64,000 nucleotides of DNA from Veillonella parvula (GCF_036456085.1 NZ_CP138632.1:186001-250000); one strand, 5' to 3'; positions 44,492 to 55,008 are shown, counted from the stretch's first letter. The notes: generated by a model from the letters alone, not told the origin. A program made the numbers and translations.

Positions 44492-44792
44492 TTCTTTATG
44501 GGTACGAAATGCGGAAGATATAGCATACAGCGTGTTAGAGCTAAAGCCGTGGGAGTTTATGCGACTCCAACCTATGGAGTACAGAAAGCTAGTTAGAGGG
44601 TATGAACGTAGACAAAAGCTACAGGATACAAACAGAGCTTTCTGGGTGGCTAATATCATGAACACGCAGCTATCCGAGCCAATCGAACCGAAGAAATTTA
44701 TTGACATTCTATATCCGCCTACAGAGGCCGAGAAACGGCAGGCAGAGGCGGACTTTATCCGTGAGTTTAGAGAGGCAGGGGGTGAGATATAG
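44463..44792 (+). CDS. Tail assembly chaperone, frameshift extension (gpT analogue)
   Basis: The -1 product adds 109 residues to the 129-residue short form (238 in all). The visible independent part begins with GTG 44532 (VLELKPWEFMRLQPMEYRKL) and resembles the T domains that bind the tape measure. No good ribosome site precedes GTG 44532, which supports expression only by frameshift. Confidence 0.82.
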   Translation, partial: LEGGQSAPSFSLWVRNAEDIAYSVLELKPWEFMRLQPMEYRKLVRGYERRQKLQDTNRAFWVANIMNTQLSEPIEPKKFIDILYPPTEAEKRQAEADFIREFREAGGEI

Positions 44793-44795
44793 AAA

Positions 44796-47700
44796 ATGGC
44801 AGATAGTAATATTAATGTTCGCATTAGTGCTGACAGTTCAGAGGCTACGGCAGCCGTCAACAAGGTAGCCAATACGATAAGCTCTGAACTACCAAAAAGC
44901 GTGGCAGAGGCGAGTAATAAAGTAGCCAAAGAGGCTGCTGGCATTCGTGCAGAAATAAAGTCTATTGTTGCTCAAATGAATAAGGGCTTGCAATTCGCTG
45001 GCGCTGTTACTGGCATAGGGCTAGTGGCGAATAAAGTCAAAGATGTGGCTGTAGCAGCAGCGCAGACAGCTGACGAATTAACGAGCATACGTTCTCGTAT
45101 CAACTTAATCAATGACGGCTCACAAACTACCGCCGAGATCATGGACAAAATATATGGCGCAGCCAATCGCTCGAGAGGCAGCTATATTGACATGGCTGAT
45201 AGCGTGGCAAAGCTTAATATGCTGGCAAAAGACGCATTCAGCTCGAATGATGAGGCGATCGCCTTTGTAGAGCAACTGAATAAACAATTCAAAATCTCTG
45301 GAGCTAGTGTGCAAGAGGCAAGTGCTGCGATGTACCAACTTACCCAAGCAATGGCTGCAGGTAAGTTACAAGGCGACGAGTTCCGCTCTATCATGGAAAA
45401 TGCGCCGTTATTAGCTCAATCTATTGCCAATGAAATGGGGTTATCCGTTGGCCAATTAAAAGAAATGAGTTCGCAAGGCCTCATTACAGCCGACATAATC
45501 AAGAATGCACTGCTCGGCAGCGCAGAGGAAACAAACGAGAAATTCGCCGAAATTCCTATGACATTCGCCGAGGTAGGCCAATCTATTCAAAACCAATTAA
45601 TACAAGCCTTTCAGCCTGTACTTGAACAGATTTCTACTATTCCACAAAGTGGCGAGTTCCAAGCGTTAAGCGAGGGCGTAGGCGTAGCAATCAGAGGCAT
45701 GGCGGTAACAGCACAAGGCTCTATAGGCTTAATTAGCGCAGCTTTTGCAGGTTTACGGATAGCAATATCAACGATCACGCAGACAGTAAGGAGCTTTGGC
45801 TCATTGTTTATTACGACTATGCCGAGAATAACAACAGTTGTGCTCGGAACTATTGCCGCTTTTACAGCTTATAGAGTGGCAGTGAACGCATGTAGCGCAC
45901 AAACTGCAGCTTTGACAGTCAAAACGCTGGCATATAACGCAGCTCAAATATTAACTACAACAGCAACAAAAGCCTTTTATACGGCCGTTACTGTTTTAAG
46001 AGTTGCATTCGGTGCGACTGTGTTTTTAATTGGCGCTTTAACAATGCCTTTAACTGTTTTACGTTCATTGTTCGCTGCCTTGCGTAGTGGCATGTTACTC
46101 ACAGCAGTTGCTCAAAGAGTATTAAATGCAGCCATGAAAGCCAACCCTGTAGGGTTATTAATCTCTGTACTTGTAACATTGGTTACAGTATTTGCTACAG
46201 CGGCAGCAGCTGGCAACGGCTTTGGAAGTACATTGAGCTCGGTATTCTCGACAATCGTTCATACTGCAGTTTGGGGCGTAAATAAGATTATTGAGGCTTT
46301 GAACTGGCTTATTGCTAAACTCAACAGCGTAGGTGATAAGGTAGCCAAATTCTTTGGCGGTACGTTCACCGCTATTGCGCAGGTAGACACTATCAGCGCT
46401 GATACAGCGCAGGATATTGTAAATACTGCTGGCGATATGGCCTCGCAAGTATTTAACGGCTTATCTGGCGGCGGTGATACAGGCCTTGATGTTGGCGGTG
46501 GCGGCGGTGGAGATTACGACACCAGCGGCGGCAAAGGTAAAAAAGGCAAAGGTGGCGGCGGAAAAGGTAGCAAAGGTAAAGACCTCGAAAAAGAGGCTAA
46601 GCAGATACATGAAAAGATTTTGCAATCATACCTTGAAATGCTCGGCAACAAGCAAGAGCTACTCGAATTAGAGTACAAGAAAGAGCTTGATGAGCTTGAA
46701 AAATCAAAGGCAGCTAATGCTAACTATCAAAAAGACCTCGAGTTATTGAACGCCGTATATGCTGAGAAACGCATTAAAGCTAAACAAGAGGAAATGACAA
46801 AGCTGCGAGAAATCGAGAATAACATTCGTGATATGCGAAAGGATCTCGAGTTAAATCTAGCAGTCAAAGATAGTACAGGCCAAGCCTCGCCTATGGTTCA
46901 ATTCACCAAAGAATATACCGACGCTATAGACGCAATCGGCGACAAATGGGATAAATACGCCGATGATTTCGTACAAATGGACAAAATGCAGCAACAGCAT
47001 TTTATTGATACCTTGAAAGAGCGAGGTATTAAGTTTGAGGAAGTCGAGGACGGACGCATTACATTTGAACGCCAAAAGACTGAGGAATTGCTCGCAGTTC
47101 ATCGTGATTATAGCGATAAATACCTAGAATTACAGCGCACAATGGCCGAGGAGAAATGGAACATTGACGAGGCTATGCGTACACAGGACTTTGAGGCGTT
47201 GCAATCGGCGCTTGACGCTGAATATGTAGCGACTCAGCAAAGCTACGAACTACGCAAGGAGCTTTTAAACGAGTACCAGCAGGCTGTAATGGATAGCCAC
47301 TGGAACGGACAAGAGGCTATTTGGGAGAGTGCAAGCGCTGGCATTGATAAATTACAAGAGGGTATTTCTGGGCTCTTGCAAGGCACAATGAGCATAACGC
47401 AGGCTTTCCAAAATATGGGTAAAGCTATCCTTAAAACAATTAGTGATAGCGTGGCTCAATGGATCGCAGCACAAGTAAAGCAAGCTGTGCTAGGCAAAAT
47501 GCTACAATCGCAACAAACAGCGGCAAGCGTAGCAGCGGCACAAGCCCAATTACCTGCATGGAGCTCACTCGCTCAACAAGTATCAATGGCAACATTTGGC
47601 GCTAGTGCGGCGGCTGGTTTAGCTGCATGGAGTAGCAGCACAGCGGCAGGCGTGGCGCAAGCTACGGCACTCGGTGCAGTTGGCAACTTTGGCGGCAGCT

Positions 47701-48020
47701 TTGGAGCTGCATTCAACGCTAACAGTATGCCAAAACTCGCAGAGGGCGGCCTTGCTTATGGTGCTACATTCGCCCAAATCGGCGAGGGTAAATATGATGA
47801 GGCTGTATTGCCTTTATCTGATACCGTATTCGACCGATTAGGTGAGGGCATTAATCGCTCTAATGGTGGTATGGGCGCAGGTGGCGGCATTACGCTCAAC
47901 GTGAGCGCTATCGACGCCGAAAGCTTTGGCTCATTCCTTGAAACACGAGGCGGCAGGGCGTTACGTCAATTCCTTGTAAATCAAGATAGAGAATTTATCG
48001 GAGCGGAGGGAACGTGGTAA
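44796..48020 (+). CDS. Tail tape measure protein
   Basis: 1074 residues, which set tail length. The N-terminal tape-measure domain has ELTSIRSRINLINDGSQTTA, NMLAKDAFSSNDEAIAFVEQ and LQGDEFRSIMENAPLLAQSI. Hydrophobic segments lie in residues 300-490, followed by a Gly/Lys-rich hinge (GGGGGDYDTSGGKGKKGKGG) and long coiled coils. At about 1.5 angstrom per residue a tail near 160 nm is expected. Confidence 0.94.
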   Translation: MADSNINVRISADSSEATAAVNKVANTISSELPKSVAEASNKVAKEAAGIRAEIKSIVAQMNKGLQFAGAVTGIGLVANKVKDVAVAAAQTADELTSIRSRINLINDGSQTTAEIMDKIYGAANRSRGSYIDMADSVAKLNMLAKDAFSSNDEAIAFVEQLNKQFKISGASVQEASAAMYQLTQAMAAGKLQGDEFRSIMENAPLLAQSIANEMGLSVGQLKEMSSQGLITADIIKNALLGSAEETNEKFAEIPMTFAEVGQSIQNQLIQAFQPVLEQISTIPQSGEFQALSEGVGVAIRGMAVTAQGSIGLISAAFAGLRIAISTITQTVRSFGSLFITTMPRITTVVLGTIAAFTAYRVAVNACSAQTAALTVKTLAYNAAQILTTTATKAFYTAVTVLRVAFGATVFLIGALTMPLTVLRSLFAALRSGMLLTAVAQRVLNAAMKANPVGLLISVLVTLVTVFATAAAAGNGFGSTLSSVFSTIVHTAVWGVNKIIEALNWLIAKLNSVGDKVAKFFGGTFTAIAQVDTISADTAQDIVNTAGDMASQVFNGLSGGGDTGLDVGGGGGGDYDTSGGKGKKGKGGGGKGSKGKDLEKEAKQIHEKILQSYLEMLGNKQELLELEYKKELDELEKSKAANANYQKDLELLNAVYAEKRIKAKQEEMTKLREIENNIRDMRKDLELNLAVKDSTGQASPMVQFTKEYTDAIDAIGDKWDKYADDFVQMDKMQQQHFIDTLKERGIKFEEVEDGRITFERQKTEELLAVHRDYSDKYLELQRTMAEEKWNIDEAMRTQDFEALQSALDAEYVATQQSYELRKELLNEYQQAVMDSHWNGQEAIWESASAGIDKLQEGISGLLQGTMSITQAFQNMGKAILKTISDSVAQWIAAQVKQAVLGKMLQSQQTAASVAAAQAQLPAWSSLAQQVSMATFGASAAAGLAAWSSSTAAGVAQATALGAVGNFGGSFGAAFNANSMPKLAEGGLAYGATFAQIGEGKYDEAVLPLSDTVFDRLGEGINRSNGGMGAGGGITLNVSAIDAESFGSFLETRGGRALRQFLVNQDREFIGAEGTW

Positions 48021-48021
48021 T

Positions 48022-48588
48022 ATGGCGGAATTAATGAAATTTCCTACTATCATATCTTTGGCTTGGAAATCTCAAAAGGCTCAAAAATGGGATACTAAGA
48101 CAAAGACCTCTGGTTCTGGTAAGGTTCGCACCATGACCAACTGGAAATATCCACAATATACGATTTCCACAGAGTTTGAAGTGCTAACACCAGCACAATA
48201 TAAGGAGCTCATGGGCTTTTACTCTAAGACTAAAGGCGGTACAGTTCCTTTCTTGTGGTTAGATCCAGAGGACAACCAAGAAAAAGGCATTCAGCTCGGC
48301 ACTGGTTCAATGGGTTCATGGCAAGCCGTGCGAAAGTTCGGCGATTTCCTAGAACCTGTATACCACATAGAAAACCTTACATTATACGCTAATGGCTCAC
48401 CCATTCGAGCTGTTAGCGATAAAGGCGTAATCAAGCTGGCAGCAGGCCAAACAGTTGAGCCGAATGCAGTAATTACAGCCGATTATACTTATTATTGGCT
48501 CGTAAGGTTCAGCGGTGATATGACAGCCGAGTACATTTTCACAAACGTTTATAAATCTAAATCATTCAAGTTAGTATCAACTCGATAG
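48022..48588 (+). CDS. Distal tail protein, DUF2460 type
   Basis: 188 residues matching the DUF2460 group, used in gene transfer agents and related siphophages: FPTIISLAWKSQKAQKWDTK, TISTEFEVLTPAQYKELMGF, FYSKTKGGTVPFLWLDPED. It begins the tail-tip block right after the tape measure. Confidence 0.82.
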   Translation: MAELMKFPTIISLAWKSQKAQKWDTKTKTSGSGKVRTMTNWKYPQYTISTEFEVLTPAQYKELMGFYSKTKGGTVPFLWLDPEDNQEKGIQLGTGSMGSWQAVRKFGDFLEPVYHIENLTLYANGSPIRAVSDKGVIKLAAGQTVEPNAVITADYTYYWLVRFSGDMTAEYIFTNVYKSKSFKLVSTR

Positions 48589-48599
48589 GGGGCGCATTT

Positions 48600-49454
48600 A
48601 TGAAAGAGGTAAACGAGGTATTACGAAATCACCTCAATAATGACAAGTATTTCATGAGCTGCGACCTTTACGAGTTGCGCTTGCGTAGTGGAGTTACCTA
48701 TTATTGGGCGGACTCAGACGCCGACGTATCATACAACGGCCAAATATATAAAAGCGACGGCCCAATTATCGTAAGGGATAAGATAACCACTAATAGCAGC
48801 GTAAGCGTTGATAAAATGACGGTTAGCATATCCACGAATGAGCAAGATAAAATAGGCGGCGTTCCTATTATGGCTGTGGCTCATAATGGTGGCTTTGACG
48901 GCGCTCAAATGACGCTGAAACGAGCTTTCTTTGATGATAACTACACCATTATAGGCGCTGTGGGCTTATTTACTGGTTTGTGTGAGGTTACGCAGGGCGG
49001 CGGCCTTACCTTAAAGCTGAATGTTAAATCAATCGTGCAAAAGCTCAATATTGAATATCCAAATAGGCGATATTATCCACAGTGCCCATTTAGCGTGTAT
49101 TCAAAAGAGTGCGGCGTTGATATTAAACAATTTAGAAAGATCGGTAAGGTAACAGCATTAGGCTCTGGCCCTAATTCCATACGAATTGACATACCATTTA
49201 CTAATGGTTATTACACAGCAGGCGGCATAGATTGGATCACTGGCCCATTGGCAGGGCAATCTACGCAGATATTACAAAGCGCTGACGGCGTAATTCTGTA
49301 TATGAGCGCTCTCGAGGTAAGCCCAAGAGTCGGAGACCAATTCTATATATATGCTGGCTGCAATAAAACACCTAGTGAATGTAAGAATAAATTCAATAAC
49401 TGGAACAGAAACAGGGCTACCCCTTACGTTCCACTAAAGGAGAGCATAAGATGA
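48600..49454 (+). CDS. Tail hub protein, DUF2163 / phage BR0599 type
   Basis: 284 residues. DUF2163 N-terminus (YELRLRSGVTYYWADSDADV) and BR0599 C-terminus (CPFSVYSKECGVDIKQF; YAGCNKTPSECKNKFNNWNR). The four C-terminal Cys correspond to the set that holds an iron-sulfur cluster in the hub of the Rhodobacter gene transfer agent; cluster binding here is inferred. It overlaps the peptidase start by 4 bases. Confidence 0.87.
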   Translation: MKEVNEVLRNHLNNDKYFMSCDLYELRLRSGVTYYWADSDADVSYNGQIYKSDGPIIVRDKITTNSSVSVDKMTVSISTNEQDKIGGVPIMAVAHNGGFDGAQMTLKRAFFDDNYTIIGAVGLFTGLCEVTQGGGLTLKLNVKSIVQKLNIEYPNRRYYPQCPFSVYSKECGVDIKQFRKIGKVTALGSGPNSIRIDIPFTNGYYTAGGIDWITGPLAGQSTQILQSADGVILYMSALEVSPRVGDQFYIYAGCNKTPSECKNKFNNWNRNRATPYVPLKESIR

Positions 49455-49915
49455 ATACTTTAACGACTGGCGAAAGGATAGCTAATGCTGCGATTGAGTG
49501 GCTAGGCACACCTTACGCCAATAATTCAATGGTGAAAGGTGCTGGCGTCGATTGCTCTTATTTATTAGTGGCCGCACTCGTAGATAGTGGCCTCATGAAA
49601 GCTGACCGCTTACAGATAGAAAACTACTCAAATGAGTGGCATTTACACCATTCTGAGGAGAAATATCTTAAATACGTGCAACAAGTCGCCGATGAGGTGA
49701 AAGAGGGCTCTCCGTTTGAAATTGGCGATTTTTTACTATACCAATACGGCCGATGTATTTCGCATGGGGCTATTTACATAGGCAAAGGACTTGTAATTCA
49801 TGCTTTCGTTGATTATGGCGTGATTATATCCAAGCTCGATGATGTACTTTTTTATGACAAGAAAGGCCGCTCTAGGTTGAGGGCTGTATATAGATATAGA
49901 GAGGAGCGTGAATAA
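49451..49915 (+). CDS. NlpC/P60 tail-tip peptidase
   Basis: 154 residues with catalytic Cys35 in GVDCSYLL and His in CISHGAIYIG near residue 108. It probably cuts peptidoglycan during DNA entry. Its place between the hub and the large tip protein is that of the gene transfer agent peptidase gp14. It shares its stop with the next start (TAATG). Confidence 0.92.
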   Translation: MNTLTTGERIANAAIEWLGTPYANNSMVKGAGVDCSYLLVAALVDSGLMKADRLQIENYSNEWHLHHSEEKYLKYVQQVADEVKEGSPFEIGDFLLYQYGRCISHGAIYIGKGLVIHAFVDYGVIISKLDDVLFYDKKGRSRLRAVYRYREERE

Positions 49916-52900
49916 TGGGCTTTTTATTTACAAGAGGTAAAAACACTACCAGCAGAGCCGATTTAATCGCCGATTTTCAAATCAATACAGCCTCATATGG
50001 CGAGGTGGTTCCAGAGATACTGGGTACAACTCGAGTGAGTGGCAATATCATTGATTATGAAGATTTCACGGCGCATGAACATAAAAGCACCACCAGAACT
50101 GGTAAGGGTGGCGGCTCTAAGCATACGAATATCACATATACCTATACTGTAGCTGCTGCCATTGCATTATGTGAGGGCCCTATCGCTGGTATTGGCAAGG
50201 TGTGGCGTGATAAAGAAATATTCCAATATCCAAATGAAAATATCCAGCTTACTTTGTTTAATGGCGAAATAGCCCAAGCCCCTTGGCCTTATATGCTATC
50301 TAAGCACCCAGAAAAGGCATTGCCTTATAGTGGCTTGGCTTACATGGCTGGCGTGGTTGATTTGGGCGAACGTGGCAGCTTACCTCAATATAATTTCGAG
50401 GTATACGGCAAGCTCAGAGATACAGGCGACGGCGTGGACGTGAACCCAGCGGACTATATCGAGCATGTGCTGCAATCAGTTGGGGCCGATGTACAAATTG
50501 AGGGCATTGAAAACTTTAGAGCTTACTGTAAGGCGGCTGATATTCTTATCAGTACACCGCCAGAACAAAAGAGCGCTAAGGCTCAGCAGATTATAAACGA
50601 TATAGCCGAAATTACAAATAGCCTTGTATTCTGGAGCACCGACCGCCTTAAAATCGTACCTTTAGCCGATAAGCCTATTGGCACATGGACGCCTGCGAAC
50701 CAAATTCAATACAACCTCACGGCAGATGATTTTATCGCAGGTACCGACGGCCAACTTATTTTGTATAAGCGCAAAGATACAAGCGAGGCATTTAATGAGG
50801 CTACAGTAGAGTTCATTAACCGTGCCAATGGCTACGAGAAAGAAACAGTATCTTTTGAGGTAGTGGCCGACGTACAAAGAAACGGCTTAAAGCCAGCCTC
50901 AAAGAAAACTGCTCACTACCTATATACAAAGGCTAGAGCTCAATACTATGCCGAACAGCTCGCCATGAAACGGCTGTATTCTAAAACGCAGTACACATTT
51001 AGGCTTGATTGGGCATTCTGTACTCTTGAGGTTGGGGATCTCTTAACACTCACCGATGAGGCTTGTCAATTAAACAAGCAAATTGTTGTAATTACAGCGG
51101 TAAACGAGGCGGCCGACGGCCAGCTTGAATTTACAGCAGAGGGCAAGCCAGCTGGTACGTATGCACCTGCTCGCTACGATGTACATGAGAACGAGCGGCC
51201 TTTTGTTGATTACAACCAAGAGGCGCCAAGCGTCAACGATGTGGCAATCTTCCAAACAGTTGGCGATGTAGGCGGCAATCAAGTATTTATAGGCGTAAAT
51301 GCACCAAGCGGCTGGGGTGGTTGCTCTGTATGGTTATCTGATAATGGCGAGAACTACAGCCGCATAGGATCCATTAGTCAACAGGCTCGAATGGGCCGCA
51401 CTCGATTGGCATTCAATGAAACAGCGAACGCCTGCGAGGTTACGCTCAATCAAGGCATACTCAAAGGCGGTACGCATATCGACGCCGAGAGAGCGAATAC
51501 GCTTTGCTGGGTAAATGGCGAGGCGTTCAGTTATGAGGGCGCAGAAATGCACCAAGATAACTGGTATACATTAAGTGGCCTAGTGCGTGGACAATATGGC
51601 ACTAATGCAATTAGTCATAATGCTGGCGAGCGGTTTATTCGTGTAGATGAGGCTTTATTTAGATACCCATATCGCAAAGAGGATATAGGCAAAACAATAT
51701 ACCTCAAATTCACCTCTATGAACTTATTCGGTAGCAACGAGCAAGAGCTCGACGAGGTACAGGCTTATCAATACACCTTAACGCCATACTTTATTCCAGA
51801 GGTTACAGACCTCACTCTATACACTAAATACTACGAGATCACTAATAGGGTTAAGTCATTCGATGTGGTAGCAGAGTTCAATGTGCCACAAATTAACAGC
51901 CTTGATACTGTGGAAATCTGGTATAGAGAGCATAGTGGTCAATGGAAATATGGCGGCGCAGGTGAGGGGCAAGTCATTATAAGCGGCTGTGAATTAGGCC
52001 ATACATACGAGGTTAAAGCCATTGTGAAAGATACACACGGAAACACCTCACAGGGCGTATCTAAGAGTATTACTGTAGAGCTAAAGAGTGAAATTCCGAA
52101 TAAGCCTCTAGGCTTTTCTATTTCATTCAGCGATATGGCTCATTTTAACTGGTTAGAGGTTAGAAATGCCGATGTAGATTATTACGAGCTACGGCTCGAC
52201 TTAAACGCTGGCCAAAATGATGGCTTAATCGGCCGCAGTAATAACACTACATACAGCGGAACGCTAAGCAATCGGACTGGTAAGGTGTACTTGTATGCTC
52301 ATAACCCAGCTAAAGGCTATGGAGCGCCTGCTGAATTAACCTATAATGTGCCGCAACCTAAGCAGCCTACAAACCTAAGAGCAACAGCCAATATCAATGG
52401 TATAGGCGTTACATTCGAGGCTATTCCTGCGAGCTGTAAGGGCGCTAATGTGTATGTAGATAGTAAGGTATATTTCACTACTACAAACGCTCTAAGCATT
52501 CCTTTAGAGGCTGGTATGTACAATGTAAAAGTGGCTTACGTCGATATATTCGGCGAGGGGCCTGTGAGTGAGCCTATATCTGTAGCCGTAAAAGCTAAAA
52601 TTGATAAAGAGCTACTCGACATGGAAAGCCTCGGTATATCTGATATGGATAAGGCCATTAAGGCTTTAAATGACGAAGTCGGCACAGTCAAGACTAGCGT
52701 TAATGGGTTTGAAAACAAACTCATCGACCGAGCGAGTGCATTTCAGCGCTCTTTGAATGATTTGAACAAGCATGTAGGCTCTCAAATTACTCAAATATCC
52801 GAGGGCATTGAGTTAAAAGTAACGAATGCACTCGGAGCGCTAGACGGCAAGGAACTTATAAGCCGTATTAACTTAACACAAGCAGGCACACGCATTGACG

Positions 52901-53616
52901 GCAGGTTATTACACGTTACTGGTAAAGCATTATTTGATGATAATATCATTACAAATAAAATGCTGCAGGCCGACAGCGTGAATGCAAGGAATATTAAAGT
53001 TGATAACCTAGCAGCTATATCAATTAATACAGGCGACCTAACAGGCGGCTCTATTACAGGGGGCACGTTCAAAAATAGTACTGGTACATTCGAGATAGAT
53101 CGCGACGGTAATATTAATGGTGCTAACATCACAGGCTCACGAATTGACGCCGCCTCAATATTCCAATCTGGCTATAAGATTAAGAATATTGACGTTCAAG
53201 TGTATAGGGTTAAGCATGGCGATTGGTGCCCTATTCCAAATGGGTTTACTGAGGCACAATGTACTTTTGTACCAGTCGGATATGTACAGACTGAAAGTTA
53301 TTGTAATTCCAGTAATAGCGGTAGGCCTTATATTCCGCAACCTACAGATGATGGGATCGGAAAAGCTCTTGAACGTATTACTTTTGATAAATTCAATCAG
53401 CAAAAAGCTCGCTGGGCTGGTAGTTGTGATATATATTTCAGAAACAACCGCACGCATAAGGTTAATATCGGCATTAAAGGTAAGCGAAAAGCGGTTGTAG
53501 AGAGCCGCTATTTAGATATGTCTACATCTGGTAGCGACGGCAGCGTGCAAGGGTTTAAAGACGTGGAAACATATTCATATGGTGAGTTGTTTGTGCTTGT
53601 AATTGCTAAGCAATAA
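49915..53616 (+). CDS. Large tail tip protein (lambda J / GTA gp15-like)
   Basis: 1233 residues. N-terminal tip domain (YGEVVPEILGTTRVSGNIID; YTVAAAIALCEGPIAGIGKV), a central Phage-tail_3-type domain (IINDIAEITNSLVFWSTDRL), FnIII-like modules between about 620 and 900, a coiled segment (NDLNKHVGSQITQISEGIEL) and a C-terminal beta-rich domain, possibly receptor-binding. It forms the central tip and works with the hub and fibre. Confidence 0.9.
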   Translation: MGFLFTRGKNTTSRADLIADFQINTASYGEVVPEILGTTRVSGNIIDYEDFTAHEHKSTTRTGKGGGSKHTNITYTYTVAAAIALCEGPIAGIGKVWRDKEIFQYPNENIQLTLFNGEIAQAPWPYMLSKHPEKALPYSGLAYMAGVVDLGERGSLPQYNFEVYGKLRDTGDGVDVNPADYIEHVLQSVGADVQIEGIENFRAYCKAADILISTPPEQKSAKAQQIINDIAEITNSLVFWSTDRLKIVPLADKPIGTWTPANQIQYNLTADDFIAGTDGQLILYKRKDTSEAFNEATVEFINRANGYEKETVSFEVVADVQRNGLKPASKKTAHYLYTKARAQYYAEQLAMKRLYSKTQYTFRLDWAFCTLEVGDLLTLTDEACQLNKQIVVITAVNEAADGQLEFTAEGKPAGTYAPARYDVHENERPFVDYNQEAPSVNDVAIFQTVGDVGGNQVFIGVNAPSGWGGCSVWLSDNGENYSRIGSISQQARMGRTRLAFNETANACEVTLNQGILKGGTHIDAERANTLCWVNGEAFSYEGAEMHQDNWYTLSGLVRGQYGTNAISHNAGERFIRVDEALFRYPYRKEDIGKTIYLKFTSMNLFGSNEQELDEVQAYQYTLTPYFIPEVTDLTLYTKYYEITNRVKSFDVVAEFNVPQINSLDTVEIWYREHSGQWKYGGAGEGQVIISGCELGHTYEVKAIVKDTHGNTSQGVSKSITVELKSEIPNKPLGFSISFSDMAHFNWLEVRNADVDYYELRLDLNAGQNDGLIGRSNNTTYSGTLSNRTGKVYLYAHNPAKGYGAPAELTYNVPQPKQPTNLRATANINGIGVTFEAIPASCKGANVYVDSKVYFTTTNALSIPLEAGMYNVKVAYVDIFGEGPVSEPISVAVKAKIDKELLDMESLGISDMDKAIKALNDEVGTVKTSVNGFENKLIDRASAFQRSLNDLNKHVGSQITQISEGIELKVTNALGALDGKELISRINLTQAGTRIDGRLLHVTGKALFDDNIITNKMLQADSVNARNIKVDNLAAISINTGDLTGGSITGGTFKNSTGTFEIDRDGNINGANITGSRIDAASIFQSGYKIKNIDVQVYRVKHGDWCPIPNGFTEAQCTFVPVGYVQTESYCNSSNSGRPYIPQPTDDGIGKALERITFDKFNQQKARWAGSCDIYFRNNRTHKVNIGIKGKRKAVVESRYLDMSTSGSDGSVQGFKDVETYSYGELFVLVIAKQ

Positions 53617-53629
53617 TAGGGGGTGAATT

Positions 53630-53953
53630 ATGGTAAAACACGATTTCACTATCCATGCTGGACACGATTTCAATGTTTCGTATGTAGTTCCAGAGGGTAG
53701 CGACAGAGTGCTAACAGGGTTTACAGGTGTATGTAAAATCAGAAAGCGAGCAGATGAGGGCGTTATCTTCGAACTCGCCGCAGAGGTTGGCGAAAAATAT
53801 GTTACATTCTCATTGAGTGGGGCTACATCGGTGGCCAAGAAAGTAAGCGGCAAAGATTTTGTATATGACGCTTTTATTTACAACGATAGTGAGCATATTA
53901 AGCTAGGATACGGCAAAATCTTATTTATTCAAGATATTTCAATGCACGACTAA
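53630..53953 (+). CDS. Tail-region protein, unknown
   Basis: 107 residues, beta-rich (DFTIHAGHDFNVSYVVPEGS; VTGF-like repeats). Its size and place between tip protein and fibre resemble baseplate upper-protein N-terminal domains in other phages, but no family match is secure. Confidence 0.55.
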   Translation: MVKHDFTIHAGHDFNVSYVVPEGSDRVLTGFTGVCKIRKRADEGVIFELAAEVGEKYVTFSLSGATSVAKKVSGKDFVYDAFIYNDSEHIKLGYGKILFIQDISMHD

Positions 53954-53968
53954 AGAGAGGTAAAAATC

Positions 53969-54988
53969 ATGGCAGATAATTCTTTAACAATTAAATTCGA
54001 TGTTCCTACGACTCTGGATTTACTCGAGGGTTTAAGAGGCCCTAAAGGGGAAAAGGGCGAGGACGGCCAACGTGGTGAGCGAGGCGAACGAGGGGAGCAA
54101 GGCCCAAGAGGGTATAAAGGCGAGGCAGGCAGCGCAGAAAAATCAGCTCAATTCTTAAAAGAGCACAATATCTGGCTCGAAGATACTAGCGTAGATACAT
54201 TGCTTATGAAAGTCATTGAGCTTTCTGGTTGTCATAATAATTTCACGCCTAAATCTCTCGACTTTATCCAGCCAAAAGAGGGGGCTACTTATATTGACTT
54301 CACAGGCGAGCCGCACTACAAAATAGCTATCAATAATGGAGAAAAACGAGAATTTCAGTACGACAATATGCGAGTGGCTATTGATGAAAGCATGAAAGGC
54401 AATGTAAGAGTTGATTATTACGACTTAATGGATCGCTTAGTTACAACTCATATTATTGAGATAGTTAAGCCTACACAGGGCCCAGACTTTGGAACTTTCA
54501 CCAAAGACACTCAATTAACTTCTAACATGGGTGGTGTTACTATCGCTGGCACAGGTAAAGTATATGCAAATGGAGTTAAAATTATTCCTACAGTATTAGA
54601 AACTATGAATAAATTCAATTTAGAAAACATGTTCAAAGGCATAATCGAAAAAGTTTGCGATTACAAACAAGTTGAATGTGTAGAACTTGATTTAACGCAA
54701 TTACCAGACAACCAACCTAAAGGCGGCAACTTCCCAGAAGTGTGCAAAAATTTAAGCTATTTAGTTAACAATGGTAACAATACCATTGTTAAGGTTAATC
54801 GTGGACAGGTAATTACTGTGTCTGAGGATCCTATGACACCGCACAAAACAGGGGTGGCAACTTCTATTAAGTTCACAGGTGCACTTAATAAGAAAATTCA
54901 ATTCAACGGCTCTGAGTTGGTTGCTATGGAGCAAGGCGCTAAATATGAATATGTGTTCGCTACAGACACAATCAATAAAGTAGGCTAA
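53969..54988 (+). CDS. Tail fibre with collagen-like stalk, candidate receptor-binding protein
   Basis: 339 residues. Residues 22-52 are a Gly-X-Y run of about ten triplets (GPKGEKGEDG onward), expected to form a short triple helix. The following domain is not recognised; it has a hydrophobic beta-rich C-terminal part (VATSIKFTGALNKKIQFNGS). Its place after the tip and before holin suggests the host-binding fibre. Confidence 0.78.
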   Translation: MADNSLTIKFDVPTTLDLLEGLRGPKGEKGEDGQRGERGERGEQGPRGYKGEAGSAEKSAQFLKEHNIWLEDTSVDTLLMKVIELSGCHNNFTPKSLDFIQPKEGATYIDFTGEPHYKIAINNGEKREFQYDNMRVAIDESMKGNVRVDYYDLMDRLVTTHIIEIVKPTQGPDFGTFTKDTQLTSNMGGVTIAGTGKVYANGVKIIPTVLETMNKFNLENMFKGIIEKVCDYKQVECVELDLTQLPDNQPKGGNFPEVCKNLSYLVNNGNNTIVKVNRGQVITVSEDPMTPHKTGVATSIKFTGALNKKIQFNGSELVAMEQGAKYEYVFATDTINKVG

Positions 54989-55008
54989 TTTCAATGTAAG
55001 GGGAACAA

